Origin: Actinoalloteichus_B caeruleus
GTDB taxonomy: Bacteria; Actinomycetota; Actinomycetes; Mycobacteriales; Pseudonocardiaceae
DNA: 64,000 nucleotides
Direction: 5' to 3' (one strand)
Assembly (NCBI RefSeq): GCF_000718005.1
Contig: NZ_JODV01000009.1
Shown: piece after piece, positions 38,183-46,449 of the stretch
Position numbering within the stretch: position 1 is the first letter of the stretch
How the letters are laid out: every line of letters starts with the position of its first letter
Made by a program: the position numbers and the translations under genes
The notes under the pieces: generated by a model
Told to the model about the DNA's origin: nothing
Databases searched by the model: none
Seen by the model: the letters and a program-made list of their open reading frames with translations, nothing else

Positions 38183-39223
38183 ATGTCCCCTTCCCCCCGC
38201 TCCCTGCGCGGCGTCGCCGCCCTCGGCCTGGCCGCCGCCCTCGGCGGTGTCGCCGCATGCAGCCCCGCCGACAACGCCGGCACCAGCACCGGCGGTGACG
38301 AGGGCACCACCTCGGTCACCGTGCAGATCGACGGCGCCGCCGTCCCCTACTACGCCCCCCTCTACGAGGCCGTGGAACAGGGCTACTTCGCCGACCACGG
38401 CCTCGACGTCGAGTTCACCTACGCCAACGGCGCCGACATCGTCCAGAACGTCGCCGCCGGCAACGTCGACTTCGGCTTCCCCAACGGCGACTCCGTCATC
38501 ACCGCCTACGGCAGCGGCGTCCGCACCAACGTCGTCCACACCACCTACCAGAAGGGCATCGGCGCCCTGCTGTTCGCCAACGACAGCGGCATCGAGACCC
38601 CCGCCGACCTGGAAGGCCGCAGCGTCGCCGTCACCGACCTCGGCAGCCCCAACTACGCCCAGCTCCAGGCCATGCTCGACAGCGCCGACCTGACCGTCGA
38701 CGACATCGACCTGCGCACCATCGGCACCGGCGCCATCGTCCAGGCCCTCCAGAGCGGCGAGGTCGACGCCATCGTCTTCTCCCGACTGCGCTACTTCGCC
38801 CTCCAGAACGCCGGGATGGACGTCGGCCAGATCCTCAGCGACGAGTACCTGCCCTCCTTCGGCAACATCCTCGTCGCCAGCCCCGACACCGTCGAGAACA
38901 CCCCGGAGGTCGTCGCCTCCTTCACCGCCGCCCTCGACGAGGCACTCCAGTACACGATCGACCACATCGACGAGTCCACGGCGATGTCCATCGAGAAGTA
39001 CGCCCCCACCTTCGAGGGCCAGGAGGACGAGATCTCCGAGGTCCTCCGCGACGTCTACGCCGCCGAACTGTGGCAGTCCGCCGACACCGAGGAGAACGGC
39101 TTCGGCCACGGCAACCTCGACCGCTGGCAGGAGGCCATCGACTCCCAGGCCGAGTTCGAACTGATCGACGAGGCGTTCGACGCCGCCGACCTGGTCAGGG
39201 ACCACCGTGAGCTCGACAACTGA
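38183..39223 (+). CDS. NMT1/THI5-like ABC substrate-binding lipoprotein
   Basis: 346 residues. Lipobox LGGVAAC with acylated Cys26. NMT1-type periplasmic fold: VPYYAPLYEAVEQGYFADHGLDVEF, then DFGFPNGDSVITA and DLEGRSVAVTDLGSPNYAQL. Relatives bind pyrimidine-like ligands (hydroxymethylpyrimidine precursors), riboflavin or sulfonates, which suits a pyrimidine or orotate ligand; this is inference. AAAGGA precedes ATG 38183. The 3' end overlaps the next gene by 17 nt. Confidence 0.92.
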   Translation: MSPSPRSLRGVAALGLAAALGGVAACSPADNAGTSTGGDEGTTSVTVQIDGAAVPYYAPLYEAVEQGYFADHGLDVEFTYANGADIVQNVAAGNVDFGFPNGDSVITAYGSGVRTNVVHTTYQKGIGALLFANDSGIETPADLEGRSVAVTDLGSPNYAQLQAMLDSADLTVDDIDLRTIGTGAIVQALQSGEVDAIVFSRLRYFALQNAGMDVGQILSDEYLPSFGNILVASPDTVENTPEVVASFTAALDEALQYTIDHIDESTAMSIEKYAPTFEGQEDEISEVLRDVYAAELWQSADTEENGFGHGNLDRWQEAIDSQAEFELIDEAFDAADLVRDHRELDN

Positions 39224-39983
39224 GCGCCGCGACCGCGCCCTGCCCCTGCTGGTCGGCGCGGCCTCCCTCGCCGGCGGCGTCGGCCTGTGGTGGGCACTGG
39301 CCGCCTTCTCCGGCCTGCCCTCCTACGTGCTTCCCAGCCCCGGGCAGCTCGTCACCCGCGCCGTCTCCCTGTGGCAGGCCGGCGGGCTGAGCATCCACCT
39401 CCAGCAGACCCTCGCCGAGGTGCTCCAGGGAGTCGCCCTCGGCTCGGTCATCGGCATCGGCCTCGCGGTGCTCTTCGTCCGAGTCGGCTGGATCGAACGA
39501 CTGCTCATGCCGATCATCGTCGTCATCCAGGTGACGCCGAAGATCTCCATCGCCCCGCTCATCGTCCTCTGGCTGGGCCTGGGCATCGGATCCAAGATCA
39601 CCCTGATCACCCTGGTGACCTTCTACCCGGTGCTCATCAACATGGTCGGCAAGCTCCGAGGCATGCCCTCCACCATGCACGACCTCGCCGACGTCCTGAA
39701 CATCCGACGCGGCCGACGCGCCCTGCTCATCGACCTGCCCTACAGCCTGCCCGCCCTCGCGGCGGGCCTGCGGGTCGGCGTGCTCCAGGCCGTCACCGCC
39801 GCCGTCATCGGCGAGTTCATCGGAGCCCAGGCCGGCCTGGGCTACCTGGAGAAGCAGGCACAGGACAACGACGACATCCAGGTCGTCATGATCTGCCTCA
39901 TCCTGCTCTCCGCGATCGGCTGGGCCCTCTACACCCTGGTGGGGCTCATCGAACGCAAACTCACCGAGCGATTCGGCGGCTGA
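39207..39983 (+). CDS. NitT/TauT-type ABC permease 2
   Basis: 258 residues, six membrane helices, coupling-loop region near GKLRGMPSTMHDLADVLNIRRGRRALL. Begins with GTG 39207 inside the end of the binding-protein gene. Similar to but clearly distinct from permease 1. A strong hairpin 45 bp after its stop ends the operon. Confidence 0.93.
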   Translation: MSSTTERRDRALPLLVGAASLAGGVGLWWALAAFSGLPSYVLPSPGQLVTRAVSLWQAGGLSIHLQQTLAEVLQGVALGSVIGIGLAVLFVRVGWIERLLMPIIVVIQVTPKISIAPLIVLWLGLGIGSKITLITLVTFYPVLINMVGKLRGMPSTMHDLADVLNIRRGRRALLIDLPYSLPALAAGLRVGVLQAVTAAVIGEFIGAQAGLGYLEKQAQDNDDIQVVMICLILLSAIGWALYTLVGLIERKLTERFGG

Positions 39984-40027
39984 CCCCACCCCGCCCCGGG
40001 AGGGACGCACGTCGAACCACCGGGCAC

Positions 40028-40059
40028 GGCGGCCCGCCCCACCCCCGGGGCGGGCCGCC
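40028..40059 (+). terminator. Hairpin ending the NitT/TauT operon
   Basis: Perfect 13-bp arms (40028-40040 and 40047-40059) around a 6-nt loop. No T tract. Confidence 0.65.
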
Positions 40060-40142
40060 CGCATCCCGGCCCCGGTTGGCACGCCCACCGGAAACGTCGC
40101 GCTGATCTGCCAGAACACCCCAACCCTGTGAGAATTCCAGGG

Positions 40143-41459
40143 ATGGACAGTGTCGCGACGAATCTCGCGCTGGTTCTGCTCTTCGTCTTCGCCGGCGGCT
40201 ACTTCGCCGCCTCCGAGATCGCGCTGGTGTCGCTGCGCGACAGCCAGGTCGACAGACTCGCCGCCACCCGGGGCAACCGGGGGAAGCGACTGGCCAGGCT
40301 CCGCTCCGACCCCAACCGCTTCCTCTCCGCCGTGCAGATCGGCGTCACCTTCACCGGGTTCTTCGCCTCCGGCTACGGCGGCGCCACCATCGCCGTCCGC
40401 CTCGAGCCCTACCTCGCCGACTGGGGACTGCCCGCCGGCCTCGCCGCCACCCTCGCGCTGGTCCTGGTCACCCTCTTCGTCTCCTACCTGTCCCTGGTCC
40501 TCGGCGAACTCGCCCCCAAGCGCCTCGCCCTCCAGAAGTCCGAAGGGGTGGCGCTGTTCACCGCCGGCGTCCTCGACCGCCTCGCCACCGTCTTCCGCCC
40601 CCTGATCTGGCTGCTCTCCCGCTCCACCAACGCCGTGGTCCGCCTCATGGGCATCGACCCGCAGGCCGCCGAGGAGAAGGTGGGGGAGGAGGAACTGCGG
40701 GACATGGTCCGCACCAACGAACAGCTGACCGTGGAGGAACGCCGCCTGCTCGACGACGCCTTCGCCGTCGGCGACCGCGTCCTCAGCGAGGTCATGATCC
40801 CCCGCACCGAGGTCGAGTTCCTCGACGCCGACCTCCCCCTGCCCGACGCGGTCCGCCTCATGCGCGGCAAACCCCACTCCCGCTACCCGGTGATCCGCGA
40901 GTCCCCCGACGACGTCGTCGGCTTCGTCCACGTCCGCGACCTGCTCGCCGTCGTCGACGGCGAGGACCCCCAAGGCCGGACCCTCGCCGACATCGCCCGC
41001 CCCGTCGCGGCCTTCCCCGGCAGCAAACCGGTGCTGGCCGCGCTCTCCCAGATGCGCCGCAAGGGCGGGCACCTCGCCATGGTCATCGACGAGTACGGCG
41101 GCACCGACGGCATCGTCACCGTCGAGGACCTCGTCGAGGAGGTCGTCGGCGAGATCTACGACGAGTACGACCCCGGCGCCGTCCCCTCCCGGCGATCCCC
41201 CGAAGGCTCCGTCGAGGTCGACGGACTGCTGCACCGCACCGAGGTGGAGGAACAGACCGGCCTCACCCTGCCCGACGGCCCCTTCGACACCCTCGCCGGC
41301 TACGTCGTCGCCCTGTTCAACCGCCTACCCCGGGAGGGCGACAGCGTCGAAGCCCTCCACCACCGCTTCACCGTGCGCGCCCTCGACGGCCGCCGCGTCT
41401 CCCGCATCCTCGTCACCCCCCTGCGGCGGTCACGACCCGCCGAGGAGGACGAGGACTGA
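40143..41459 (+). CDS. CNNM/CorC (hemolysin C) family membrane protein
   Basis: 438 residues. DUF21/CNNM membrane domain (about 1-185, four helices; AASEIALVSLRDSQVDRLA), a CBS pair (about 205-330; VMIPRTEVEFL, SRYPVIRESPDDVVGFVHVRDLL, MVIDEYGGTDGIVTVEDLVEEVVGEI) and a C-terminal CorC_HlyC domain (about 345-425). The family takes part in magnesium/cobalt homeostasis. ATG 40143 is the start that fits the family; a GTG at 40128 is also in frame and no clear SD is seen for either. Confidence 0.92.
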   Translation: MDSVATNLALVLLFVFAGGYFAASEIALVSLRDSQVDRLAATRGNRGKRLARLRSDPNRFLSAVQIGVTFTGFFASGYGGATIAVRLEPYLADWGLPAGLAATLALVLVTLFVSYLSLVLGELAPKRLALQKSEGVALFTAGVLDRLATVFRPLIWLLSRSTNAVVRLMGIDPQAAEEKVGEEELRDMVRTNEQLTVEERRLLDDAFAVGDRVLSEVMIPRTEVEFLDADLPLPDAVRLMRGKPHSRYPVIRESPDDVVGFVHVRDLLAVVDGEDPQGRTLADIARPVAAFPGSKPVLAALSQMRRKGGHLAMVIDEYGGTDGIVTVEDLVEEVVGEIYDEYDPGAVPSRRSPEGSVEVDGLLHRTEVEEQTGLTLPDGPFDTLAGYVVALFNRLPREGDSVEALHHRFTVRALDGRRVSRILVTPLRRSRPAEEDED

Positions 41460-41482
41460 GGTCGTCCTCGCGGGGCGGACCG

Positions 41483-42343
41483 CTAGCCGACGGCCGGCCC
41501 GGGCCACCCGGCGCCGGCCTCCAGGTCCGCCAACAACGCCGCGATCCGCCCGTGCAACTCCGTGGGCACGCTGATCGACCACCGCGCCTCCGCCTCGGCC
41601 GCCAACTCCCGGGTCCACCGCCACGACCGCACCGCCGCCGCCAACACCGAAGCCGGCTCGGCGGCGGACGTGGTGGCCCGGTAACGCTCGACGTCGGCCG
41701 CCGGCAGGTCCTGCTCCACAGCCCGGCTCGGCGTCAACCAGTGCCGGGTCGAGTCCCGGAGCAACCGGCACAACTTCAACTGCGCCGGCGCCACCATGAA
41801 CTGCGCCCAGGCATGCGCCCGCGCCGTCTCACCCCGCGCCAACAGGTGAGCCTCCATCAACGTCCAGTTCGTCAGCTCACCCACCAGGTGCGACGCCGTC
41901 CCCACCGGCTCCGGCGGCTGGAACTCGGCGAGCGTGCGCGCGGCCGACGTGAGCCGCCCGTCCCGGTCCAACACCACGGCATGCCCGGTGTCGGGCAGGT
42001 GGATCATCCCCCGCCAGCCGCGCACCTGCTCCACGCCCGCACCCGAGGCCGTCACGTGGAACTCACCACGCATCAGATCGTCGAAAACGACGGTGAGGAC
42101 CCCGAACTGGTTCTCGTAGGAGTAGGCCAACGGGCCGAGGCGGGCGGCGAACTCCACCCCGTCGAAGTCCGCGACGTCCGCGTCACGGACGAACAGGTAG
42201 GCCTCCACGTCGGAGTAGGCGTCAGCCTCCCCCAGGGTCCAGGACCCGTAGAGCAGCACGCCGTCGAGCCGGGGCTCCGCGTGCGCCACCTCGCGCAGTC
42301 GGTCGATGCGGCGGGCGAGGGCGGTCGGTTCGGTGTGGGGCAT
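41483..42343 (-). CDS. Nucleotidyltransferase, lincosamide/aminoglycoside NTase-like
   Basis: 286 residues, ATG 42343 preceded by GGAGGAG. Pol-beta-type active site GSWTLGEADAYSDVE (Gly33-Ser34, then Asp45 and Glu47 as metal ligands) followed by a helical C-terminal half (MVAPAQLKLCRLLRDSTRHW). Size and layout resemble lincosamide nucleotidyltransferases (Lnu F/G type), which adenylate an antibiotic hydroxyl. Resistance function is inferred, not shown. Convergent with the CorC gene, 23 bp apart. Confidence 0.75.
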   Translation of the reverse strand: MPHTEPTALARRIDRLREVAHAEPRLDGVLLYGSWTLGEADAYSDVEAYLFVRDADVADFDGVEFAARLGPLAYSYENQFGVLTVVFDDLMRGEFHVTASGAGVEQVRGWRGMIHLPDTGHAVVLDRDGRLTSAARTLAEFQPPEPVGTASHLVGELTNWTLMEAHLLARGETARAHAWAQFMVAPAQLKLCRLLRDSTRHWLTPSRAVEQDLPAADVERYRATTSAAEPASVLAAAVRSWRWTRELAAEAEARWSISVPTELHGRIAALLADLEAGAGWPGPAVG

Positions 42344-42631
42344 GGTGGGACTCCTCCCTGAAGTGGACGAACGGGCTCCCACGTCCGGCCGGAGACGGCC
42401 CACGGACGCGAGTGGTGGTGACGGTGCGGAACCGTGTCCTCAGGAAGTGCTCATGCGCGGATGGTATCGAACGAGCGATGGGGGAGAGGTGGGCGACCAC
42501 TACGCTTGAGGCGGTCGAGCACCGGGGCCGATGGGCACCTTCCCGGCGGCCTTCGCCGGTTCGGCATGCTGATCTGGTGGTGTTTCGGGCCGCCGGAAGG
42601 CTGGGGAGGAGGCACCATCGAGTGAGGCGAG

Positions 42632-42734
42632 ATTTCAGCGAACCCCCCGGGTCTGATGTCAAACCTCGGGTTCGCTGCAGAACCGTGTCCGATAGGGTGG
42701 TCCAGGCGCCCGCTGACCTGCGACTTTACTCTCG
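42632..42734 (+). promoter_or_regulatory. CRISPR leader, module A
   Basis: About 100 bp directly before array A, over 90% identical to the leader of array B. Contains CAGCGAACC (42636-42644) and its inverted copy GGTTCGCTG (42669-42677), and ends in GACTTTACTCTCG just before the first repeat. The conservation stops abruptly on the upstream side. Confidence 0.75.
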
Positions 42735-43029
42735 GTCCTCATCGCTCCTACGAGGAGTTCCAACAGTGTGGACATGAGGGACCTCCAAGGACGAAGAGGG
42801 TCCTCATCGCTCCTACGAGGAGTTCCAACCCGTCGTAGCGCTCCCGCTGACGCTGCCGCACGGGTCCTCATCGCTCCTACGGGTAGTTCCAACATGTCCC
42901 GGGGCCAGCAGGCCCGGGTGAGGCCCGCCGCGTCCTCATCGCTCCTACGAGGAGTTCCAACACCATCCGCACGCGGACCAGGCCATCCCGGATCATCGGG
43001 TCCTCATCGCTCCTGCGAGCAGCTACTGC
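42735..43029 (+). CRISPR. CRISPR array A, 5 repeats, 4 spacers
   Basis: 30-bp repeat starting GTCCTCATCGCTCCTACGAG and ending GAGTTCCAAC, with an internal CTCCT/AGGAG stem. Repeats start at 42735, 42800, 42864 (two changes, GGGTAG for GAGGAG), 42932 and 43000 (degenerate 3' half). Spacers are 35, 34, 38 and 38 nt. The decayed last repeat sets the leader on the left. No cas genes in the window. The repeat type looks like type I-B/III repeats of actinomycetes, by resemblance only. Confidence 0.9.
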
Positions 43030-43255
43030 TGTCAAGGGCCTCGGCCTGTGGTGCTGCCGTCACGGGCGGGGTGGCGCAATCGCACCAGCTGGCCGACGAC
43101 GAGGTGTCAGTTCGCGTTGCACCTGCTCCTGCTCGGGAATGAGCACCTCGGGCTGACATCGCCAGATGCTCGTACACCCGATGCCCGGTCAGTGAGGCGC
43201 CGGGAGGGACTACTGTGGGAAGCGGCCCCGCCACTGTCAGCGAAGGGGACGTGCG

Positions 43256-44464
43256 GTGAAGCTTGAGGACGACCTCATTGGCACGAGGATTCGACAGATC
43301 CGTCACTACCGTGGCATGACCGCGTCAGCGGTTGCCGGGCTTGCGGGTATCAGCAGGTCCTACCTATCACGCATCGAGCTGGGTGGCAGGGCGGTGACGT
43401 CCAGGTCGTTGCTGGAAGCGATCGCCACAGCGCTCCGCGTCGCACCGTCGGCACTCACATCCGAGCCGCACAAGACACTTCGACGAGGTGACAACAGCGC
43501 TCACGATGTCATCCAGGCCCTGGACGCGGCACTCACCGAATGGATGCCGGGGGAGCGCCCTGAGGGCACGACGCCACGTCCCATCAATGCCCTTCAAGCG
43601 AGTATGGAGTTGGTGCAGGAGGCGCGGCACCGGTCGGACTACCCAGCGCTAGCGGACCTCGTTCCCGCGATGGTGCGCGAACTGCTGGTCCTCTACGCCT
43701 CAGGTCCACACCGTAAGCAGGCCGGCGAGTGGCTTGCTTCGATCTACCAGGCTGTCATGGACGCGGCGAAGGCACTCGACGGCGTTGGGCTGCCCGCCCT
43801 CGCGTACGGACACGTCGAGAAGATCGCCAAAGAGCTGGACGACCCGCAGCTGCAAGGTCTCGCGTACTGGATGCGGGGGCAGGCGTTTGGGCCGGGGCGG
43901 CGTGAGCGGCAAGCCACGTTCTCGGCTCAAGCCGCTGCGGACCTCGAACCGCACATCGGCGAGCCGGGGGTGCTCGAAGCCTACGGCCAGGTGCACCTCA
44001 ACGCGGCCCTGGGTGCCGTCGCCTCAGGGCAGCATGACGTTGGTGAAGCTCATCTCCGTGAGGCGCGGGACGCCGCAGCTCGGGTCCCTGGTGATGGTTC
44101 TCCCTGGGCGGGGCTGTGGTTCGGTCCGACGAACGTCGCGATCTGGGACCTCGTGCTGGCAGGGGAACGGCGGGATGTCGGTAGGGTCGAGAAAATTGGT
44201 CCCGACGTCCACATCGACACGGTGCCCTACCGCGCTCGGAGGGCAGCCTTCTACGCTGAGTGGGGGAGGGCGCTTGTGTCGGAGCGGCGTTCGCGTGACC
44301 GTGGGCTGGCGATGATTCTGAAAGCCGAGTCGCTGGCCCCGAACTGGGCGAGGAACCACCCCTTCATCCGTGATTCCGTCGGAACCTGCCTGGTGCAGGC
44401 CCGAAAGGATGCAGGGAGCCGTGAACTGCGTGGGCTTGCCATGCGGATGGGCATCGCTCCCTAG
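43256..44464 (+). CDS. XRE-family HTH regulator with TPR-like C-terminus, module A
   Basis: 402 residues. Helix-turn-helix at about 8-65 (IRQIRHYRGMTASAVAGLAGISRSYLSRIELG), then an all-helical region with TPR-like repeats to the end (EAYGQVHLNAALGAVASGQHDVGEAHLREARDAAARVP). GTG 43256 has AAGGGG 7 nt upstream. Same length as its tandem paralogue at 45142 and highly similar throughout, nearly identical near residues 200-300. Begins about 225 bp after CRISPR array A, and the intervening DNA is also conserved between the two modules. Probably a ligand- or peptide-sensing regulator. Whether it acts on the array is unknown. Confidence 0.88.
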   Translation: MKLEDDLIGTRIRQIRHYRGMTASAVAGLAGISRSYLSRIELGGRAVTSRSLLEAIATALRVAPSALTSEPHKTLRRGDNSAHDVIQALDAALTEWMPGERPEGTTPRPINALQASMELVQEARHRSDYPALADLVPAMVRELLVLYASGPHRKQAGEWLASIYQAVMDAAKALDGVGLPALAYGHVEKIAKELDDPQLQGLAYWMRGQAFGPGRRERQATFSAQAAADLEPHIGEPGVLEAYGQVHLNAALGAVASGQHDVGEAHLREARDAAARVPGDGSPWAGLWFGPTNVAIWDLVLAGERRDVGRVEKIGPDVHIDTVPYRARRAAFYAEWGRALVSERRSRDRGLAMILKAESLAPNWARNHPFIRDSVGTCLVQARKDAGSRELRGLAMRMGIAP

Positions 44465-44579
44465 AGTTGGCATGCGAGAGGGTGTTGGCGAAGGGGCGCC
44501 GAGATGACACGGCCAGTGCCGGCTGGTCGTTGGCTGGCGTGGTGAGAAGGTGTGCTACTTCCGCTTGCCTTGCGGTGGG

Positions 44580-44608
44580 GCCGCCCGTGACGCTGCGGGA
44601 CGGGCGGC
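44580..44608 (+). terminator. Hairpin after XRE gene A
   Basis: GCCGCCCGT (44580-44588) and ACGGGCGGC (44600-44608) form a perfect 9-bp stem with an 11-nt loop, about 115 bp after the regulator stop and 40 bp before leader B. Confidence 0.5.
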
Positions 44609-44647
44609 ATAGGGATGGAAGCGTGCTCCTGCTATCTGGTGCGGGCA

Positions 44648-44752
44648 AGTTTCAGCGAACCTCCCGGGTCTGATGTCAAACCTCGGGTTCGCTGCAAAAC
44701 CGTGTCCGATAAGGTGTTCCAGACGCCTCCTGACCTGCGACTTTACTCTCGG
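44648..44752 (+). promoter_or_regulatory. CRISPR leader, module B
   Basis: Near-copy of the module A leader; the same inverted repeat is at 44653-44661 and 44686-44694, and the same GACTTTACTCTCG ends it. About eight scattered substitutions separate the two. Confidence 0.75.
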
Positions 44753-44914
44753 GTCCTCATCGCTCCTACGAGGAGTTCCAACAGGAGATCGTCCGGCAGG
44801 CCGCCTGAGGACCCGGCGGTCCTCATCGCTCCTACGAGGAGTTCCAACCGGGCAGCCGTCCCCATCTGAGCGGCGACGGCCCAGGTCCTCATCGCTCCTA
44901 CGAGGAGTTGCTGT
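44753..44914 (+). CRISPR. CRISPR array B, 3 repeats, 2 spacers
   Basis: Same 30-bp repeat as array A, starting at 44753, 44819 and 44885; both spacers are 36 nt and differ from those of array A. The last repeat is intact for its first 25 bases and then diverges, in the same half as the last repeat of array A. Leader on the left. Confidence 0.9.
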
Positions 44915-45141
44915 TGGCTAGGCCCGCTCGTGGTGCTGACGTCACGGGTGGGGATGGCGACTGGCCTCAGCTGCATCGCCTGACGAGGACGTGTCGGCTC
45001 GCCTGCTACCAGGAACTGAACGAGCAATGAGCGCGTTTGGGCTGAGAACGCCCGCCTCCTTCTCCCACAGCGATCTGGTCCTCGGCTCCCTGGGATTACC
45101 GTGGGAAACAGCCCCACCACACTCGGCGAAGGGGACGCGTG

Positions 45142-46350
45142 GTGAAGCTCGAAGATGATCTCATCGGAACGCGAATCCGGAAGATCCGTCACTGGCGCGG
45201 CATGACCGCCTCGTCCGTCGCTGGCCTTGCGCGTATCAGCAGGTCGTACCTGTCCCGGATCGAGCTGGGGAACAGGGCGGTCAGCTCCCGGTCGGTCCTG
45301 GAAGCCATAGCCAAGGCCCTGCGGGTAGCTCCATCGGCGCTGACCACTGATCCGCACCAAACGATCCGTCGTAATGACGTGCCAGGGCATGACGCCCTCC
45401 AAAGTGTCGACGCGGCGCTCACGGACTGGTGGCCCGGGGAGCTTCCCGAGGACACCGCTCCTCGGCCAGTGACCGAACTCGCTGACGCCGTGCGGCGGCT
45501 GAACACGCTGCGGCACGCCTGCGACTACCCGGCGATGGCGAACCTGGTGCCGGGCCTCACGCGGGAACTCCTGGTCCACTACGCATCAGGACCGCACCGC
45601 CGGCAGGCGGGACACTGGCTGGTCGATGTCTACCAGGCGTGCATGTACGCGGCGAAATCACTGTACGGTGTGGGGCTGCTGGCCCTGGCCTATGGCCATG
45701 TGGAGAGGATCGCGGACGATCTGGAGGACGTGCAGCTGCGCGGCGTGTCGTACTGGATGCGGGGGCAGGCGTTCGGGCCGGGGCGGCGTGCACGGCAGGC
45801 CACCTATTCTGCCCGGGCCGCCGCTGACCTCGAACCGCACATCGGCGAACCCGGGGTGCTCGAAGCCTACGGCCAGGTCCACCTCAACGCGGCCCTGGGC
45901 GCCGTCGCCTCAGGCCAGCCTGACCTTGGTGAAGCTCATCTTCGTGAGGCGCGGGACGCCGCTGCTCGGGTCCCTGGTGATGGTTCTCCCTGGGCGGGGC
46001 TGTGGTTCGGTCCGACGAACGTCGCGATCTGGGACCTCGTGCTGGCTGGGGAACGGCGGGATGTCGGGCGGGTTGAGCGGATCGGCCCCACCGTTCACAT
46101 CGACGCCGTCCCCTACCCAGGGCGGAAGGCCGAGTTCTACATGGAATGGGGACGAGCCCTCGTGTCCGAGCGGCGTTCCCGCGATCGCGGCCTGTCGCTG
46201 ATCCTCAAGGCGGAGAAGCTGGCTCCGCACCGCGTCCGGAATCACCCTCTGGTGCGCGACGCGGTCGGTAGTCTCATCGTTCAAGCGCGTAAGGACGCGG
46301 GTGGCGGCGAACTGCCTGGCCTCGCGATGCGGATGGGCATCGCCCCCTAG
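45142..46350 (+). CDS. XRE-family HTH regulator with TPR-like C-terminus, module B
   Basis: 402 residues, paralogue of the gene at 43256. HTH near 8-65 (IRKIRHWRGMTASSVAGLARISRSYLSRIELG). Nearly identical to module A over the PGDGSPWAGLWFGPTNVAIW region, more divergent around residues 80-180. GTG 45142 is chosen over the adjacent GTG 45139 because it matches module A and has AAGGGG 7 nt upstream. Lies about 227 bp after array B. Confidence 0.88.
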   Translation: MKLEDDLIGTRIRKIRHWRGMTASSVAGLARISRSYLSRIELGNRAVSSRSVLEAIAKALRVAPSALTTDPHQTIRRNDVPGHDALQSVDAALTDWWPGELPEDTAPRPVTELADAVRRLNTLRHACDYPAMANLVPGLTRELLVHYASGPHRRQAGHWLVDVYQACMYAAKSLYGVGLLALAYGHVERIADDLEDVQLRGVSYWMRGQAFGPGRRARQATYSARAAADLEPHIGEPGVLEAYGQVHLNAALGAVASGQPDLGEAHLREARDAAARVPGDGSPWAGLWFGPTNVAIWDLVLAGERRDVGRVERIGPTVHIDAVPYPGRKAEFYMEWGRALVSERRSRDRGLSLILKAEKLAPHRVRNHPLVRDAVGSLIVQARKDAGGGELPGLAMRMGIAP

Positions 46351-46400
46351 CGTCACCCTGACGGGTGGCGTTGACAATGTGTCACCGGACCGATTCAGAT

Positions 46401-46442
46401 CCCCCATAGCTTCACCGCGTTCAACGGTGATCGCTGTGGGGG
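46401..46442 (+). terminator. Two-tier hairpin with T-rich tail after XRE gene B
   Basis: Outer arms CCCCCATAGC and GCTGTGGGGG (one wobble pair), inner arms TCACCG (46412-46417) and CGGTGA (46425-46430), followed by TTTCTT. This is the best intrinsic terminator in the window. The GGGGG of its 3' arm is also the only SD-like sequence before GTG 46450, so it may act as an attenuator for the next operon. Confidence 0.7.
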
Positions 46443-46449
46443 TTTCTTC

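Noticed and set aside
42768..43142. Plus-strand frame with SSSLLRGVPT-like repeats
   Set aside because: Translation through CRISPR array A repeats.
44503..44544. 13-codon Trp-containing frame (MTRPVPAGRWLAW) after XRE gene A, as a leader peptide
   Set aside because: No tryptophan genes or alternative hairpins follow; weak ribosome-binding site.
42735..44914. Arrays A and B as ordinary tandem repeats (VNTR)
   Set aside because: Regular 30-bp repeats separated by unique 34-38 nt spacers, shared leaders and a decayed distal repeat are CRISPR hallmarks.
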